This document shows positions 23,771 to 34,904 of a stretch of DNA of 64,000 nucleotides, piece after piece (positions within the stretch are counted from its first letter, which is position 1; the number at the start of each line of letters is the position of its first letter). The notes below the pieces were generated by a model. It worked only from the letters and a program-made list of their open reading frames with translations. It was not told where the DNA came from and ran no database searches. Made by a program: the position numbers and the translations under genes. Source of the DNA: Lutraria lutraria (lineage: Eukaryota; Mollusca; Bivalvia; Venerida; Mactridae); the NCBI GenBank assembly GCA_964023205.1, contig OZ026841.1, positions 32,688,399-32,752,398 of the forward strand, written 5' to 3'.

Positions 23771-26700
23771 TGCTGGACAAAGACTGATCATAAAGTTACG
23801 TTTTTGAACTGTCGATATACAGGCATATTTATAATAGTAGACTTGCATACAGGCCACTAACAGAGACTGTATTTTACATAGAAACATTGGCTACAATCTT
23901 TGAATGTTCTGCAAAGGTGAATGAAAGTGAAAATATTGAAAAACCTAAAGTAGTGTCTCAGTCATACGAATCTGATCTGGAGCTGTGTGACCTTGATGTT
24001 TGAGTCAAACCAATGACTCTGAATAGAAAAGCATGGACAAGGTCCATTTCAACCAGTCTTAGACCTTGACCTAATCAATGACTGCAAAGGTATATACAGT
24101 CAAGTCTATGTACAAAGGCCAGCCTTGGGAAAAACACAATGTGGCCTTTATTGACAGGTGACCTTTAATTAAGAGGTCATTTTGTTCTAAATAATCAATG
24201 ACAGTTTTAAGATGGCCTTTATTCCACATTTATTTCGGAGGTGGCCTCTAACACGGAACTGACTATTTTGTTTTATCAAAAACTCCAATAATTGACATGC
24301 ACTGAACATTTTAACAAGCAAAATCTATATACCAGTTTTTTATGTGCATCTTATGAAAATATTCAAATATAAACTCAAATAAAGTATAAAGAGTAAAGTA
24401 CAACATGACTAAAAACGCCTTACAACTTATAACACTAAATTTGGAGTATGTGTGATATGTACCTAATTTAACGTAATAAGAACAATTTAAGTGGATTCAT
24501 TTTTGGCCAAATCACATCATAACCAGCAAAATCTGTAAAACCATTATAGCAGTGTTTGTCATATAAAAATGTATCAGGTATTGTTAAAAAAATAACTCTA
24601 ATAAAATATACTCAGTATTATACAAAATGGCTGACTAGCACTGTATCGCTCATTTGAGTAAAGTTTTAGTAGCAATCTAGAATATCAAAAAGATAACAAT
24701 AACAATACTAATAGCACTAGATTGGAAAAACAACAAAGAAATTTGATACTATTTGACGTTGAAAATGAGGACATTGAAGGTCAATGCCACATTTCATGTA
24801 ACAATGTAGAGGACAAAATATGCACATCAATAAAGGACTTCATATGCTGAACACCAAGTAAAATACATAATGCTTTTATGTCTTCTTTTATACTATCCAT
24901 AATCATGTGAAAATAAAATTTAAAAAAATGAAAGTTAAGTTAGAATTACTAGATAGCTGACCAAAGAGCTATCAATCAATTATTTTAAAAGTTTGAAAAG
25001 CCTAGTAAAAATAGTATCAAACGTTGAAATGCGCATACAGAATTAGAAATCTCTCAATACTGCATCAATGCGACATTATGCCTATGACAAAAGCTGAAGT
25101 TACAAAGGACAAACTACCTGAATGAGTGTTGAAATTTGAATAACTGTATGTTATTATTTAATATTAGGAATATGTGAAAATAAACAAGTTTTATTGCTTG
25201 CTAACTTTTCTAAATTATACCTTCACCTTCTAAAGGTTACACATACCTTCAATCTGTATATAAACAGAGAATCTAAATAGAACTGAGTGTTTAAACTGAA
25301 GATTCATTGTAAAAATATAAAAAAATGTTTGAGGAATTCATTGTGTCATCGCAAATGTCTTAAATGTCTGCCTAAATTGCTGCCAGACCTGCAAAATTTG
25401 ACAAATCACCAGACCGATGGTCCGGTAAAATTTACAGCAAATATATTGTCTAAAATGCATAACTGAATCCCCAAAACTAATGTTTCACTAGTTAAATGAT
25501 AAATAATTTCTGTTAATCATAATAAAACTATCATATAGAACTTATAATGTGTAAGAAATATACTTTATAAATATTCTAGAAAACAACATTTGATCATGCG
25601 AAAACAGGTAAAGAATCAGTCTGTTAAGTTCATTTCGTCTGGTAAAATTTGTGCTTCACAAGACTGAATGTCCAGTCATTGAAAAAATTCTTTGTGAAGA
25701 CTGTAATGTGGTTTTGACCAGTATAATATCTGTTCGGCCTTAGCTTCCATTTGCAAATTAATCTGGATCCATACTGTTCACAAATTATCCTGTCGACTCT
25801 CTTAAATAAAGTTACACTTACAGTAAATTTAAACTAGTTATACATACCTTTACTAATACTATCGATTTAACATTATTGTTGTGGAAAATATCCTGTTACT
25901 ATGGTATGAGTAATGATGACGTCTATGATAATTCCACGGTCATCTAACTCATCTGGCCTTAGTGGTGACTGTGACAAATCAAACCATAATGTAACTTTGG
26001 TTCTACCAGTGCTATCTTCAACTTAGTTTAGATTAAGAGTGACTGTCTTTGTAGACACTGTCACACATCCTCATCTCTGATGTTCACCTTTCTATGTTCA
26101 TATTCCTACAATAAAATAAGTAACAACCCTGTAGTGGGTGATATAAAACATGTATCTGAAAAATTGCCAAAGATTTATTCAGCCCACACTACATAATAGA
26201 CCGATGGATTCGGAAGATTGTTGGCTGGAACATGGGCTACTGGTACATGAAAAACTCAGAACATTTGAACTTACGACGAAAAATACGACTTACATTTGAA
26301 CTCTTGGGCGCCGCTACTTTTCAAGACCCTGTGGTATTAATCATTATCAAAACAACATACCATGAAATTATAGACCATGTTAATAGTAAACACTATCTGA
26401 AGCTATCTGTAGCAGGTAAGGTACAGTGGACACTGACAGGTCAGGCAGAATACTAGCCATCTGAGTCCTGACATCATCATGATTCGATACTTTAAATCAT
26501 ATTGTTGTAAAGTGCTAAATAATTGGATAAATTTTAAACTTTTCCAACAATACAGGTATTTTTATTTTTGTAAACTAAGTACTACATAATTAATGTATAT
26601 AATGACTTTGATGTATACAAATTGTTACATGTCTCGTCGGATCCCTGCGAGCAATTACTAGTCTGATCCCTGTAGAACTAGCGAAAGCAAAAAACCTGTC

Positions 26701-26957
26701 GGACATTCAAGCTTAAAAATTCTGTCAGACTGAGGATAAATCCTGCGCACAACAAGGGAACAAGTGGCCGGACAGCCAGTCTGATAAGAAGATTCTTCGT
26801 CAGACCAACACACAGCTCTATTGGAAGTCTGCCTTTCCGGGCCTTTCGCTCAGTCTGTCTGTGAGCATTTTGACAGTTGGTGAAAATAAAATATTCCAAA
26901 TAAACTGATCAACCTTGATAAACACTGATAGATACCACCAGTGGGTGGGGTATACCG
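23771..26957. other. Intergenic stretch with a dispersed repeat and possible decayed coding sequence
   Basis: No intact gene. 24090-24255 carries repeated phrases built on TGGCCTTTATT and GAGGTGGCC, a pattern typical of dispersed invertebrate repeats. 25893-26110 may hold a decayed exon (separate entry). The rest is AT-rich with no structure I could define. Confidence 0.4.
25893..26110 (-). pseudogene. Possible decayed coding fragment, family not recognised
   Basis: On the minus strand a TTTTATTGTAG acceptor-like sequence near 26110 precedes YEHRKVNIRDEDV. In a shifted frame come TVSTKTVTLNLN, a stop, then VEDSTGRTKVTLWFDLSQSP and DDRGIIIDVIITHTIVTG. The text reads like protein (mixed charged and beta-prone residues), which is unusual for the surrounding AT-rich DNA. 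It needs one frameshift and one stop to be bridged, so chance cannot be excluded. Confidence 0.2.
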
Positions 26958-27455
26958 TATAGCTAGTCGAAGGGTCTTAGACGACGATGCTTGCAATTAC
27001 ACAGTTCCGGGTCCCATAACTAAATTGGCCTTTTTTATTTTCAACTTATTTTGTGTTGTTGACCCTTCGACTAGCATCGAGGTTAATCGTCAAAGCCACT
27101 TGTTCTTTAAAAGCTAATAGGTAACAAATCTTAGTCGAGTTCGTTTTCCTTTAAAACCCACACATTTCCGTAAAATATGTGTACAGTGCGTTGAATTAAA
27201 CTATAGTCTATCAACAAGAGCTAAAATATACCTTGTAATCAACAGACGAAAGTTATCGAATACTTTGCCGACGTTCGAGTATAAAATATTCCTCGTAAAT
27301 GCTTTGGATTAAGTCCGTAGCGTTCCGGAATACATGTACATTATCTGCATCAGTAGACGCATGAACAAGCGTCTAAGCTGTCGACTTTGAAAGAGGACAA
27401 TTCCATTTAACTAAAATGGTTCAAAAAGACCAATTAGTTATGGGACACGAACTAG
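26958..27455. repeat. Nested inverted-repeat segment left of the foldback element
   Basis: Two inverted pairs. TAGTCGAAGGGTC at about 26965 pairs with GACCCTTCGACTA at about 27061. GTCCCATAACTAAATTGGCC at about 27011 pairs with GACCAATTAGTTATGGGAC at about 27429. This suggests a small non-autonomous DNA element of about 450-500 bp, or two overlapping ones. No coding sequence. Confidence 0.4.
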
Positions 27456-27478
27456 CTAGGGTACAGCGAGACCGACAA

Positions 27479-27486
27479 GACACTGT
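27479..27486 (+). repeat. Left 8-bp target-site duplication, GACACTGT
   Basis: GACACTGT directly precedes the left terminal repeat of the 9.5 kb element. The same 8 bases directly follow the right terminal repeat at 36981-36988. Confidence 0.75.
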
Positions 27487-27589
27487 GGGTCTCACTAAAA
27501 AGCGACACGAACTTTTTTAGCGACACGAAGCGTCACGAGGTCATAATGCTTATTTAAACTGTAATTAAGCTGAATTTGAGCATTGATAT
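27487..27589 (+). repeat. Left terminal inverted repeat of the foldback element
   Basis: Contains two AGCGACACGAA copies, one GAAGCGTCACGAGG, and TAATTAAGCTGAATTTGAGC. Its complement is found at the right end (36860-36980) with small changes. It is cut at 27589 by the nested hAT element; the arm resumes at 29323. Confidence 0.75.
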
Positions 27590-27922
27590 CAAGGGCGTGC
27601 CTGCCTATACGCAAAAGTTGCGTACTTTTAATTTTGAAAGTCAAAAAAATAAAGTCTAATATCGCGAAAAATGCAATAAAAGTTTGAACAGATGTGAAGC
27701 ATGGTTAGGCCTAAAAGATGGCAAGACATTGAATCATATTTAAAAAAAATATCTTAGAAAGACTATCACGCATGGGCTTGAGTAACACAATGACTAAAAT
27801 ATGCCATCATATTGTAGTCGTCAACCAAAACATCTCGGACAGCTTACATTGTTAATTAAACGGTCCAATTGGCTATCACACAGTTTGGTTTTATTGTGAC
27901 ACTAGTTTCATACTAGCCCAAC

Positions 27923-28594
27923 TTGTTCCTCTCCAAGATGCTCCAGAACAAAACATGCGATCTTGTTGAGGCGTCTAAGGGAGCGAGTGTTATATGTACC
28001 CTCGTCCAAAATGAGCGCAACGACGATACATTGTGGCTGGAGTTGTATGGCAAGGCAGTTACTATGGCCGCGGCAGTGGGTGTGGAGCCGTCCAGACCTC
28101 GCAACGTTGGGCGCCAACAAAATCGCCAGAATGTACCAGCAGCAGACATCCCTGAGTACTGGAAGCTAAACATGTGGCTTCCATTTCTAGACCATTTGGT
28201 AGTGGAGATGACTGAACGTCTCTTGAATGGACAAGACCGCTTCAATGTTCAGTATTTGTTATCCGCGCATATTGCACAGCTTACTGCCGCAAAAGTGCAA
28301 GTACTCTTTGACACATTCCGCCCAGATCTACAGTGCGAATCATTCGAAGAGTTTGAGGGTTAAACTAGAAGGTGGAAGGTTAGATGCCAGTTAGCTGCAG
28401 ATATACCTGTCTCAAACATTGCTGACACGATTGCGGACATGAATGCGGAACTTTATCCCAACAACATATGTACGTGTTTGCACGTACTTCTGTCCATGCC
28501 TGTCTCCACTGCAACGACCGAACGTTCTTTCAGTTCCATGCGAAGATTGAAAACATACCTTCGATCTACGATGTCAACTTTCAATAGATAAGTT
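27923..28594 (+). pseudogene. hAT transposase, C-terminal fragment with an in-frame stop
   Basis: The frame is open from after a TAG near 27912. It reads VGVEPSRPRNVGRQ then NRQNVPAADIPEYWKLNMWL and PFLDHLVVEM, a stretch typical of hAT transposases of the P52rIPK/ZMYM-like group. A TAA at 28361-28363 interrupts it. The same frame then continues with NAELYPNNIC and LSMPVSTATTERSFSSMRRL then KTYLRSTM, the hAT dimerisation domain. It ends at 28592-28594. The zinc finger and the catalytic core upstream are missing, so this is a relic. Open frames on the opposite strand over this region are shadows. Confidence 0.8.
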
Positions 28595-28642
28595 CATTTT
28601 TAAGGTATAATTGAGCCGCGTCTTGTGATTTTGGGTCTTCGG

Positions 28643-28820
28643 ACTTATGCGGCCAGTGTAGCTTCAGATCAGCCTGCGCATAATGCGCAGTCCGATCCGA
28701 AGTTATACTGTCCGCTTATTTGTCAAAATGACCATGTTCTTCAATCCAACGGACAATGTAGCTCCAGCTCAGACTGCGCGGATGCACAGGCTTATCTGGA
28801 GCTACACTGGTTACATATTT
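28643..28820. repeat. Two imperfect palindromes (CAGTGTAGCT family)
   Basis: CAGTGTAGCTTCAGATCAGC at about 28655 pairs with a GATCCGAAGTTATACTG end near 28711. ACAATGTAGCTCCAGCTCAG at about 28744 pairs with TTATCTGGAGCTACACTGG near 28810. Both enclose GCGC-rich centres. The same hairpin-forming text is a familiar dispersed repeat in clam genomes from memory; I cannot verify this here. Confidence 0.5.
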
Positions 28821-29322
28821 CCGAAAACCAAAAATTACACGACGGGGCTCATTTATTGTTTGGTGTATCAACATGCTAGTCAGTACTTGAGACGTATATA
28901 TTAGTGATAATAAATCGCCGAGCAAAATAGTAGAAATATAACATTTTGCAATTGAGACGCATTTCGCAGGACATGGACCTTGCAAGTCATTTTTTTGCCA
29001 TACATGTGTTCACACACCCATGATGGTGGTGCTTTCTTTTCATAAATTGATAGAGAATTTATTAAATGCATTTTTGAAATCATATATTGTGTCTCAATGT
29101 TATCTATCTTGATCGGTACATGGAGTTTGGTATTCCCATCAATTGGGAAGAAAATGCGTCTTTTATTTCCACTGCAGTGTTAAGCATTAACAGGGTGCCA
29201 AAATGCACCAGAAGCTATACTTTAGCTGCACCCGAAAAAACATTCGGTCCCGAATGGGACGGGAGGTCCCCTCACATACCCTCCCCCTGCGTACTCTGAA
29301 TTTTGGCCCAGGCACGCCCCTG

Positions 29323-31850
29323 GATATGGTTAAGTATACGTTTTGGAAGTATTTAACGATGGAAAAAAATAAATTTATCCATTTTTTTAAACAATAATTA
29401 GTGTTTAAACTTATACATACGAGCGAAGTTCGTGTCGCTATTCAGGGCCGAAATGGACATTAAGCGACACGAAGTCATAATGCGAATTTAAACTGTTACT
29501 AAGCTTAATTTAAGCATTGATATGGTTAAGTATACGTTTTTGAAGTATTTAGCGATGGAAAAAGATATATTTATCCATTTTTAAAAAGAAAATAATTAGT
29601 GTTTAACTTATACAAACGAGCGTATTTCGTGTCGCTATTCTGGGCAGATGTGAACATGAAGCGTCACGAGAAGATAATGTAGAATAAAACTGTAAGTAAG
29701 CTTAATTTAAGCATTGATATGGTTAAGTATACGTTTTTGAAGTATTTAGCGATGGAAAAAGATATATTTATCCATTTTTAAAAAGAAAAAAATTAGTGTT
29801 TAACTTATACAAACGAGCGTATTTCGTGTCGCTATTCTGGGCAGATGTGAACATGAAGCGTCACGAGAAGATAATGTAGAATAAAACTGTAAGTAAGCTT
29901 AATTTAAGCATTGATATGGTTAAGTATACGTTTTTGAAGTATTTAGCGATGGAAAAAGATATATTTATCCATTTTTTAAAAGAAAATAATTTGTGTTTAA
30001 CTTATACAAACGAGCGTATTTCGTGTCGCTATTCTGGGCAGATGTGAACATGAAGCGTCACGAGAAGATAATGTAGAATAAAACTGTAAGTAAGCTTAAT
30101 TTAAGCATTGATATGGTTAAGTATACGTTTTGGAAGTATTTAACGATGGAAAAAAATAAATTTATCCATTTTTTTAAACAATAATTAGTGTTTAAACTTA
30201 TACATACGAGCGAAGTTCGTGTCGCTATTCAGGGCCGAAATGGACATTAAGCGTCACGAAGTCATAATGCGAATTTAAACTGTTATTAAGCTTAATTTAA
30301 GCATTGATATGGTTAAGTATACGTTTTTGAAGTATTTAGCGATGGAAAAAGATATATTTATCCATTTTTAAAAAGAAAATAATTAGTGTTTAACTTATAC
30401 AAACGAGCGTATTTCGTGTCGCTATTCTGGGCAGATGTGAACATGAAGCGTCACGAGAAGATAATGTAGAATAAAACTGTAAGTAAGCTTAATTTAAGCA
30501 TTGATATGGTTAAGTATACGTTTTTGAAGTATTTAGCGATGGAAAAAGATATATTTATCCATTTTTAAAAAGAAAATAATTTGTGTTTAACTTATACAAA
30601 CGAGCGTATTTCGTGTCGCTATTCTGGGCAGATGTGAACATGAAGCGTCACGAGAAGATAATGTAGAATAAAACTGTAAGTAAGCTTAATTTAAGCATTG
30701 ATATGGTTAAGTATACGTTTTTAAAGTATTTAGCGATGGAAAAAGATATATTTATCCATTTTTTTAAACAATAATTAGTGTTTTAACTTATACAAACGAG
30801 CGTATTTCGTGTCGCTAATCTGGGCTGATGTGAACATGAAGCGTCACGAGAAGATAATGTAGAATAAATATGTAATTAAGCTTAATTTAAGCATTGATAT
30901 GGTTAAGTATACGTTTTTGAAGTATTTAGCGATGGAAAAAGATATATTTATCCATTTTCTTAAACAATAAGTAGTGTTTTAACTTATACATACGAGCGAA
31001 GTTCGTGTCGCTATTCTGGGCCGAAATGGACATTAAGCGTCACGAAGTCATAATGCGTATTTAAACTGTTATTAAGCTTAATTTAAGCATTGATATGGTT
31101 AAGTATACGTTTTTGAAGTATTTAGCGATGGAAAAAGATATATTTATCCATTTTTTTAAACAATAATTAGTGTTTTAACTTATACAAACGAGCGTATTTC
31201 GTGTCGCTAATCTGGGCTGATGTGAACATGAAGCGTCACGAGAAGATAATGTAGAATAAATATGTAATTAAGCTTAATTTAAGCATTGATATGGTTAAGT
31301 ATACGTTTTTGAAGTATTTAGCGATGGAAAAAGATATATTTATCCATTTTTAAAAAGAAAATAATTTGTGTTTAACTTATACAAACGAGCGTATTTCGTG
31401 TCGCTATTCTGGGCAGATGTGAACATGAAGCGTCACGAGAAGATAATGTAGAATAAAACTGTAAGTAAGCTTAATTTAAGCATTGATATGGTTAAGTATA
31501 CGTTTTTGAAGTATTTAGCGATGGAAAAAGATATATTTATCCATTTTCTTAAACAATAAGTAGTGTTTTAACTTATACATACGAGCGAAGTTCGTGTCGC
31601 TATTCTGGGCCGAAATGGACATTAAGCGTCACGAAGTCATAATGCGTATTTAAACTGTTATTAAGCTTAATTTAAGCATTGATATGGTTAAGTATACGTT
31701 TTTGAAGTATTTAGCGATGGAAAAAGATATATTTATCCATTTTTTTAAACAATAATTAGTGTTTTAACTTATACAAACGAGCGTATTTCGTGTCGCTATT
31801 CTGGGCCGAAATGGACATTAAGCGTCACGAGAAGACAATGTAGCATAAAA
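29323..31850 (+). repeat. Left-arm tandem array, 13 units of ~196 bp with higher-order pattern
   Basis: Unit starts (GGTTAAGTATACG) lie near 29328, 29524, 29721, 29918, 30115, 30311, 30508, 30704, 30901, 31097, 31292, 31490 and 31685. Each unit carries CGAGCG(T/A)A(T/G)TTCGTGTCGCTA and GAAGCGTCACGA or TTAAGCG(T/A)CACGA. Two unit types differ after GGGC: type A has AGATGTGAACATGAAGCG and type B has CGAAATGGACATTAAGCG. The order is B A A A B A A A' B A' A B, ending in a B/A hybrid. Type B recurs at about 29440, 30230, 31015 and 31610. Confidence 0.85.
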
Positions 31851-33100
31851 CATCAATAATGCTTAAATTTGTCTTTGTCATCCATGGATATACTTTATTC
31901 TATCAAGTCATTGAATCTATGTTTTTTTTAAATTATTTAGAAGTACTCGAGCGCATTTCAAGAAGTCTTAATGTTGCTTTCGTATATAAGATCGTTAACG
32001 ACTTGACACTTGTAGTTAACATGTGCAGAAACATACCTGCACAATAAGTTCATTTACTTATGATCTCTTTATTTAGCTGTCGGTAATAGTAATGTGATTT
32101 TCGCTTGTTAATATTAACTTTGTTGTTTATAAATAGTTCTATCAACGTAAAACAGCACCTATAGATATATAGAAGTATTTAGTTCAAACATCGATTTTAG
32201 CACGGATTAGCATCAACAGGTTGCTAATTAGTAGGTGATAAACAACGGTCAATATGATATACAGTTGTATATTTTATACTTAACGACTTGACACGTATTG
32301 GTATATATGTATACAATAGAGTTTTAACAATGTACTAACGAGCGTTTTTCGTGTCGCTAATTAGCAAAACTTTAGCAGGATAATATTGAACGATCGTATT
32401 TCGTGTCGCTAATTCGTCGCTACTTCGTAAAATAGATATTTATCAATTTTATAAATTGAGCGTTCAGTTATGACATAATGCAATGTTATTATATGATAAC
32501 TGTATTTGAAATTTAAATATAATCCAAAAATACATGATATCACACTCATTATGTCATATCCAGGCCCCACCACGAGGAGGCGCTCAAATCATGGCCCAAA
32601 AAGGTTATTTTTTGATCGTATTTTCATCTAAATAGTAATTATAGAAAAAATAATTAAATGATCAATTTACTGCTTTAAGTTAACAACTAATTTGTTTGAC
32701 CGGCAACTTTCTGAGTGGTCTAATTGTAATTGTAGAATATAACATAATTTTATAGTATCTTTTTACAAAAATATGAAAATGACAAACACGTATAAATAAA
32801 TACAAACGATTTCATTTAGATAAAAAAAAGAAAAGAAAGACAGTCTGTGAAATTAGCACTTGTCATGTTGTCCGGGACAAGTAAATATTGATTCGGACAA
32901 GTAAATTTTGCGGTATTTATGTATAATTTAAATTATGTATAGAGTATAAAGGAAAACTATTAACTTTTGGTGGTTCGGACAAGTAGTTCCAAATCCTAAA
33001 ATCACAGACTGGAAAGGGATATAACATACACATATAAGAGAAACAGGATTCATTGAGGATGAACAACAACATAAAAAAAATATGAAAAATATAATATGAA
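31851..33100. other. Inner left arm and centre of the foldback element
   Basis: 32090-32420 contains a single reversed copy related to the ~301-bp right-arm unit (AAAACAGCACC, GTTTTAACAATGTACTAACG, AGCGTTTTTCGTGTCGCTAA) and a second CGTATTTCGTGTCGCTAATT. The rest is AT-rich with no open frame of note. GGACAAGTA occurs three times between 32875 and 32990. Confidence 0.5.
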
Positions 33101-33104
33101 AATT

Positions 33105-33355
33105 CAAGTGAGTGCCACTAGGTTTAAGTTAAAACTTGACTAACCCCAGAACCTTAGTTAGACCGGCTACTTTGAGAGTGCCACAAGATCATTTTTAATT
33201 AAATTTAATTACTAGGTTTAAGTTAAAACTTGACTATGTTAAATTTTAATTCAGAAACTTAGTTAGACCGGCTACTTTGAGAGTGCCACAAGATCATTTT
33301 TAATTAAATTTAATTACTATGTTTAAGTTAAAACTTGACTATGTTAAATTTTAAT
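33105..33355. repeat. ~108-bp tandem duplication in the centre of the foldback element
   Basis: GTTTAAGTTAAAACTTGACT followed by an AGTTAGACCGGCTACTTTGA block and CACAAGATCATTTTTAATT is present twice in full, with a third partial copy (starts near 33122, 33212 and 33320). No coding sequence. Confidence 0.65.
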
Positions 33356-34038
33356 TTATTTGGTTGGTGGCTATGACATTTCTTACTCAACCTACTCAAC
33401 ACCTGTACCGCTTTGATGTATTGTTTGCGTAATTAACACTAAATTTACATATTTCTAATAATGTCGTGTTTGCGTAAGTTGCTATAGTTTAATTGAAATA
33501 TCTGTGTTCGACTGGTATAATTATCATTAATTTAGGCTGTATTTGAGTATTTGGTGTTAAAAACAACGAACAAATAAATGTAATTAATTAAATTTTAAAA
33601 AAAAATCCTGAAAATATTAATAATAGTTATTATTAATTTATAAAGATATAATGTAATTAATTAAATTAAAAAAAATAAATACAATTCGTGAAAATATTGA
33701 TAATAATAATTATTAATGTATAAAGATATACACTTTCAATATTACATATAACTTAATTAAGTATTGTTGAAAGTGTGTCAGCTGTGGATGTGTATCATGG
33801 ATTAGCAATAATCCTATCAACTTATGCTACTTAACTGTCAATATGATATACAATTGTATATTGATTAGGGGCAATAAAACAATTAAGAGATTGTAGCTCA
33901 TGGCAATTTGGGGGAGGTCACTTACACAGTAGCTACAATGTAAAAATGCAAAGGAAAAATTACAATGACAAACATTGAAGTTTCTTTCGTACATTTGTAT
34001 GGCCCTTAAAAGGGCCGTTTTATTCTTTTAAAGGACAA

Positions 34039-34599
34039 TCAGAAATCGGCTAAACAACGTATAGCGTCGGCAATACTTTCAGCAAAAATTGATTCCTTAT
34101 ATGCTAAAAGATGCGTTTTGTCTTTGGGGTCAATGTTGTCAGAATCTATCAAGTCATCGCCATGATGCCATACTTTATCTGAATGGAGTTTAGACAGAAT
34201 TTTATTCAAGCGTTTCGCCATTTTGTTGTATAGGCGATCATGACGATAAAACATGCTACCGAAAGCAACACGTTTGACACCTTACGACTTCAGTTCATCA
34301 AAAATCGCTAACATTGCGTACATGAGTTCATGGTTATTCATGTTAAGCATGTCATTTTCACCGATTTGGATGAAGACGATGTCAAATTTGGACATGTTGG
34401 ATCTTCGTAGTATCTGTAGCAGTCTTCTTGTATCTAGACCCCCGGTGCCATGCGCTTCCCCGCTGAATGGCATAAGAGGAGAGATAGACTGGTTCTTCCA
34501 TCGTCTTATTAGTCTTGAAATGAAGCTGTGACCAAACACACCACAATATGGTGTTCTGTCGTAACCCCAGTAGAAATTTTCTTTGAATAGCTGATTCAT
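34039..34599 (-). pseudogene. SGNH-hydrolase-like protein with one in-frame stop, inside the foldback element
   Basis: On the minus strand a frame starts MNQLFKENFYWG (ATG at about 34599). It has CGVFGHSFISRLIRRW (block I, serine nucleophile context GHS in place of GDS), a GGLDTRRLLQILRR stretch, FDIVFIQIGENDM (block III, G-x-N-D) and, near the end, DKTHLLAYKES (block V, D-x-x-H). These are the four SGNH/GDSL esterase landmarks, apart from the D-to-H change in block I. A TAA at 34282-34284 interrupts the frame; the same frame resumes at once with GVKRVAFGSM and runs to 34039, for about 186 residues in total. SGNH domains are known as accessory proteins in some retroelements, so this may be captured cargo or a relic of another element. 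Confidence 0.6.
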
Positions 34600-34904
34600 A
34601 TTTATTTCGATAATGATAATAAAATAAATTATAAGCTCACTTATATATGTGTGGTACATTAGACTTCAATTACTCTGATTTTGACATGCTGATATAAACT
34701 CAGCTTGTAAAAGGTGGAAAACCGTCACTGTTTGCGATATACTGATTGTTAATTAATTGCCTTATTAGATAATTATGGACAGACGGATTACCAATTATGA
34801 CAAACTGTCATGAAAGTTTTATTCTACGAAGCAAATTTTATCATCTAATAACATTTCATTACGTCATGACTGAACGCTCAATTTATAAACTTGATAAATA
34901 TATA

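Larger units (their letters stand above)
27590..29322 (+). mobile_element. Decayed hAT transposon nested in the left arm, 1733 bp
   Basis: Left end CAAGGGCGTGCCTG and right end CAGGCACGCCCCTG are inverted copies of a classical hAT terminus (CAGGGGCGTG). The host repeat unit GCATTGATATGGTTAAG is split here: GATAT lies on both sides (27585-27589 and 29323-29327). This may be what remains of an 8-bp duplication GATATGGT, or a shorter duplication. Inside is a hAT transposase C-terminal fragment in the plus orientation. The internal region also contains two palindromic repeats (28643-28820). Confidence 0.75.

Noticed and set aside
26232..26456. 74-residue plus-strand frame with a GCAG/GTAAGG donor-like site near its end
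   Set aside because: The donor-like site is suggestive, but there is no acceptor, no recognised domain and no neighbouring exon.
27908..28245. Minus-strand open frames over the hAT fragment
   Set aside because: They are antisense shadows of the plus-strand transposase frame, which carries recognisable motifs.
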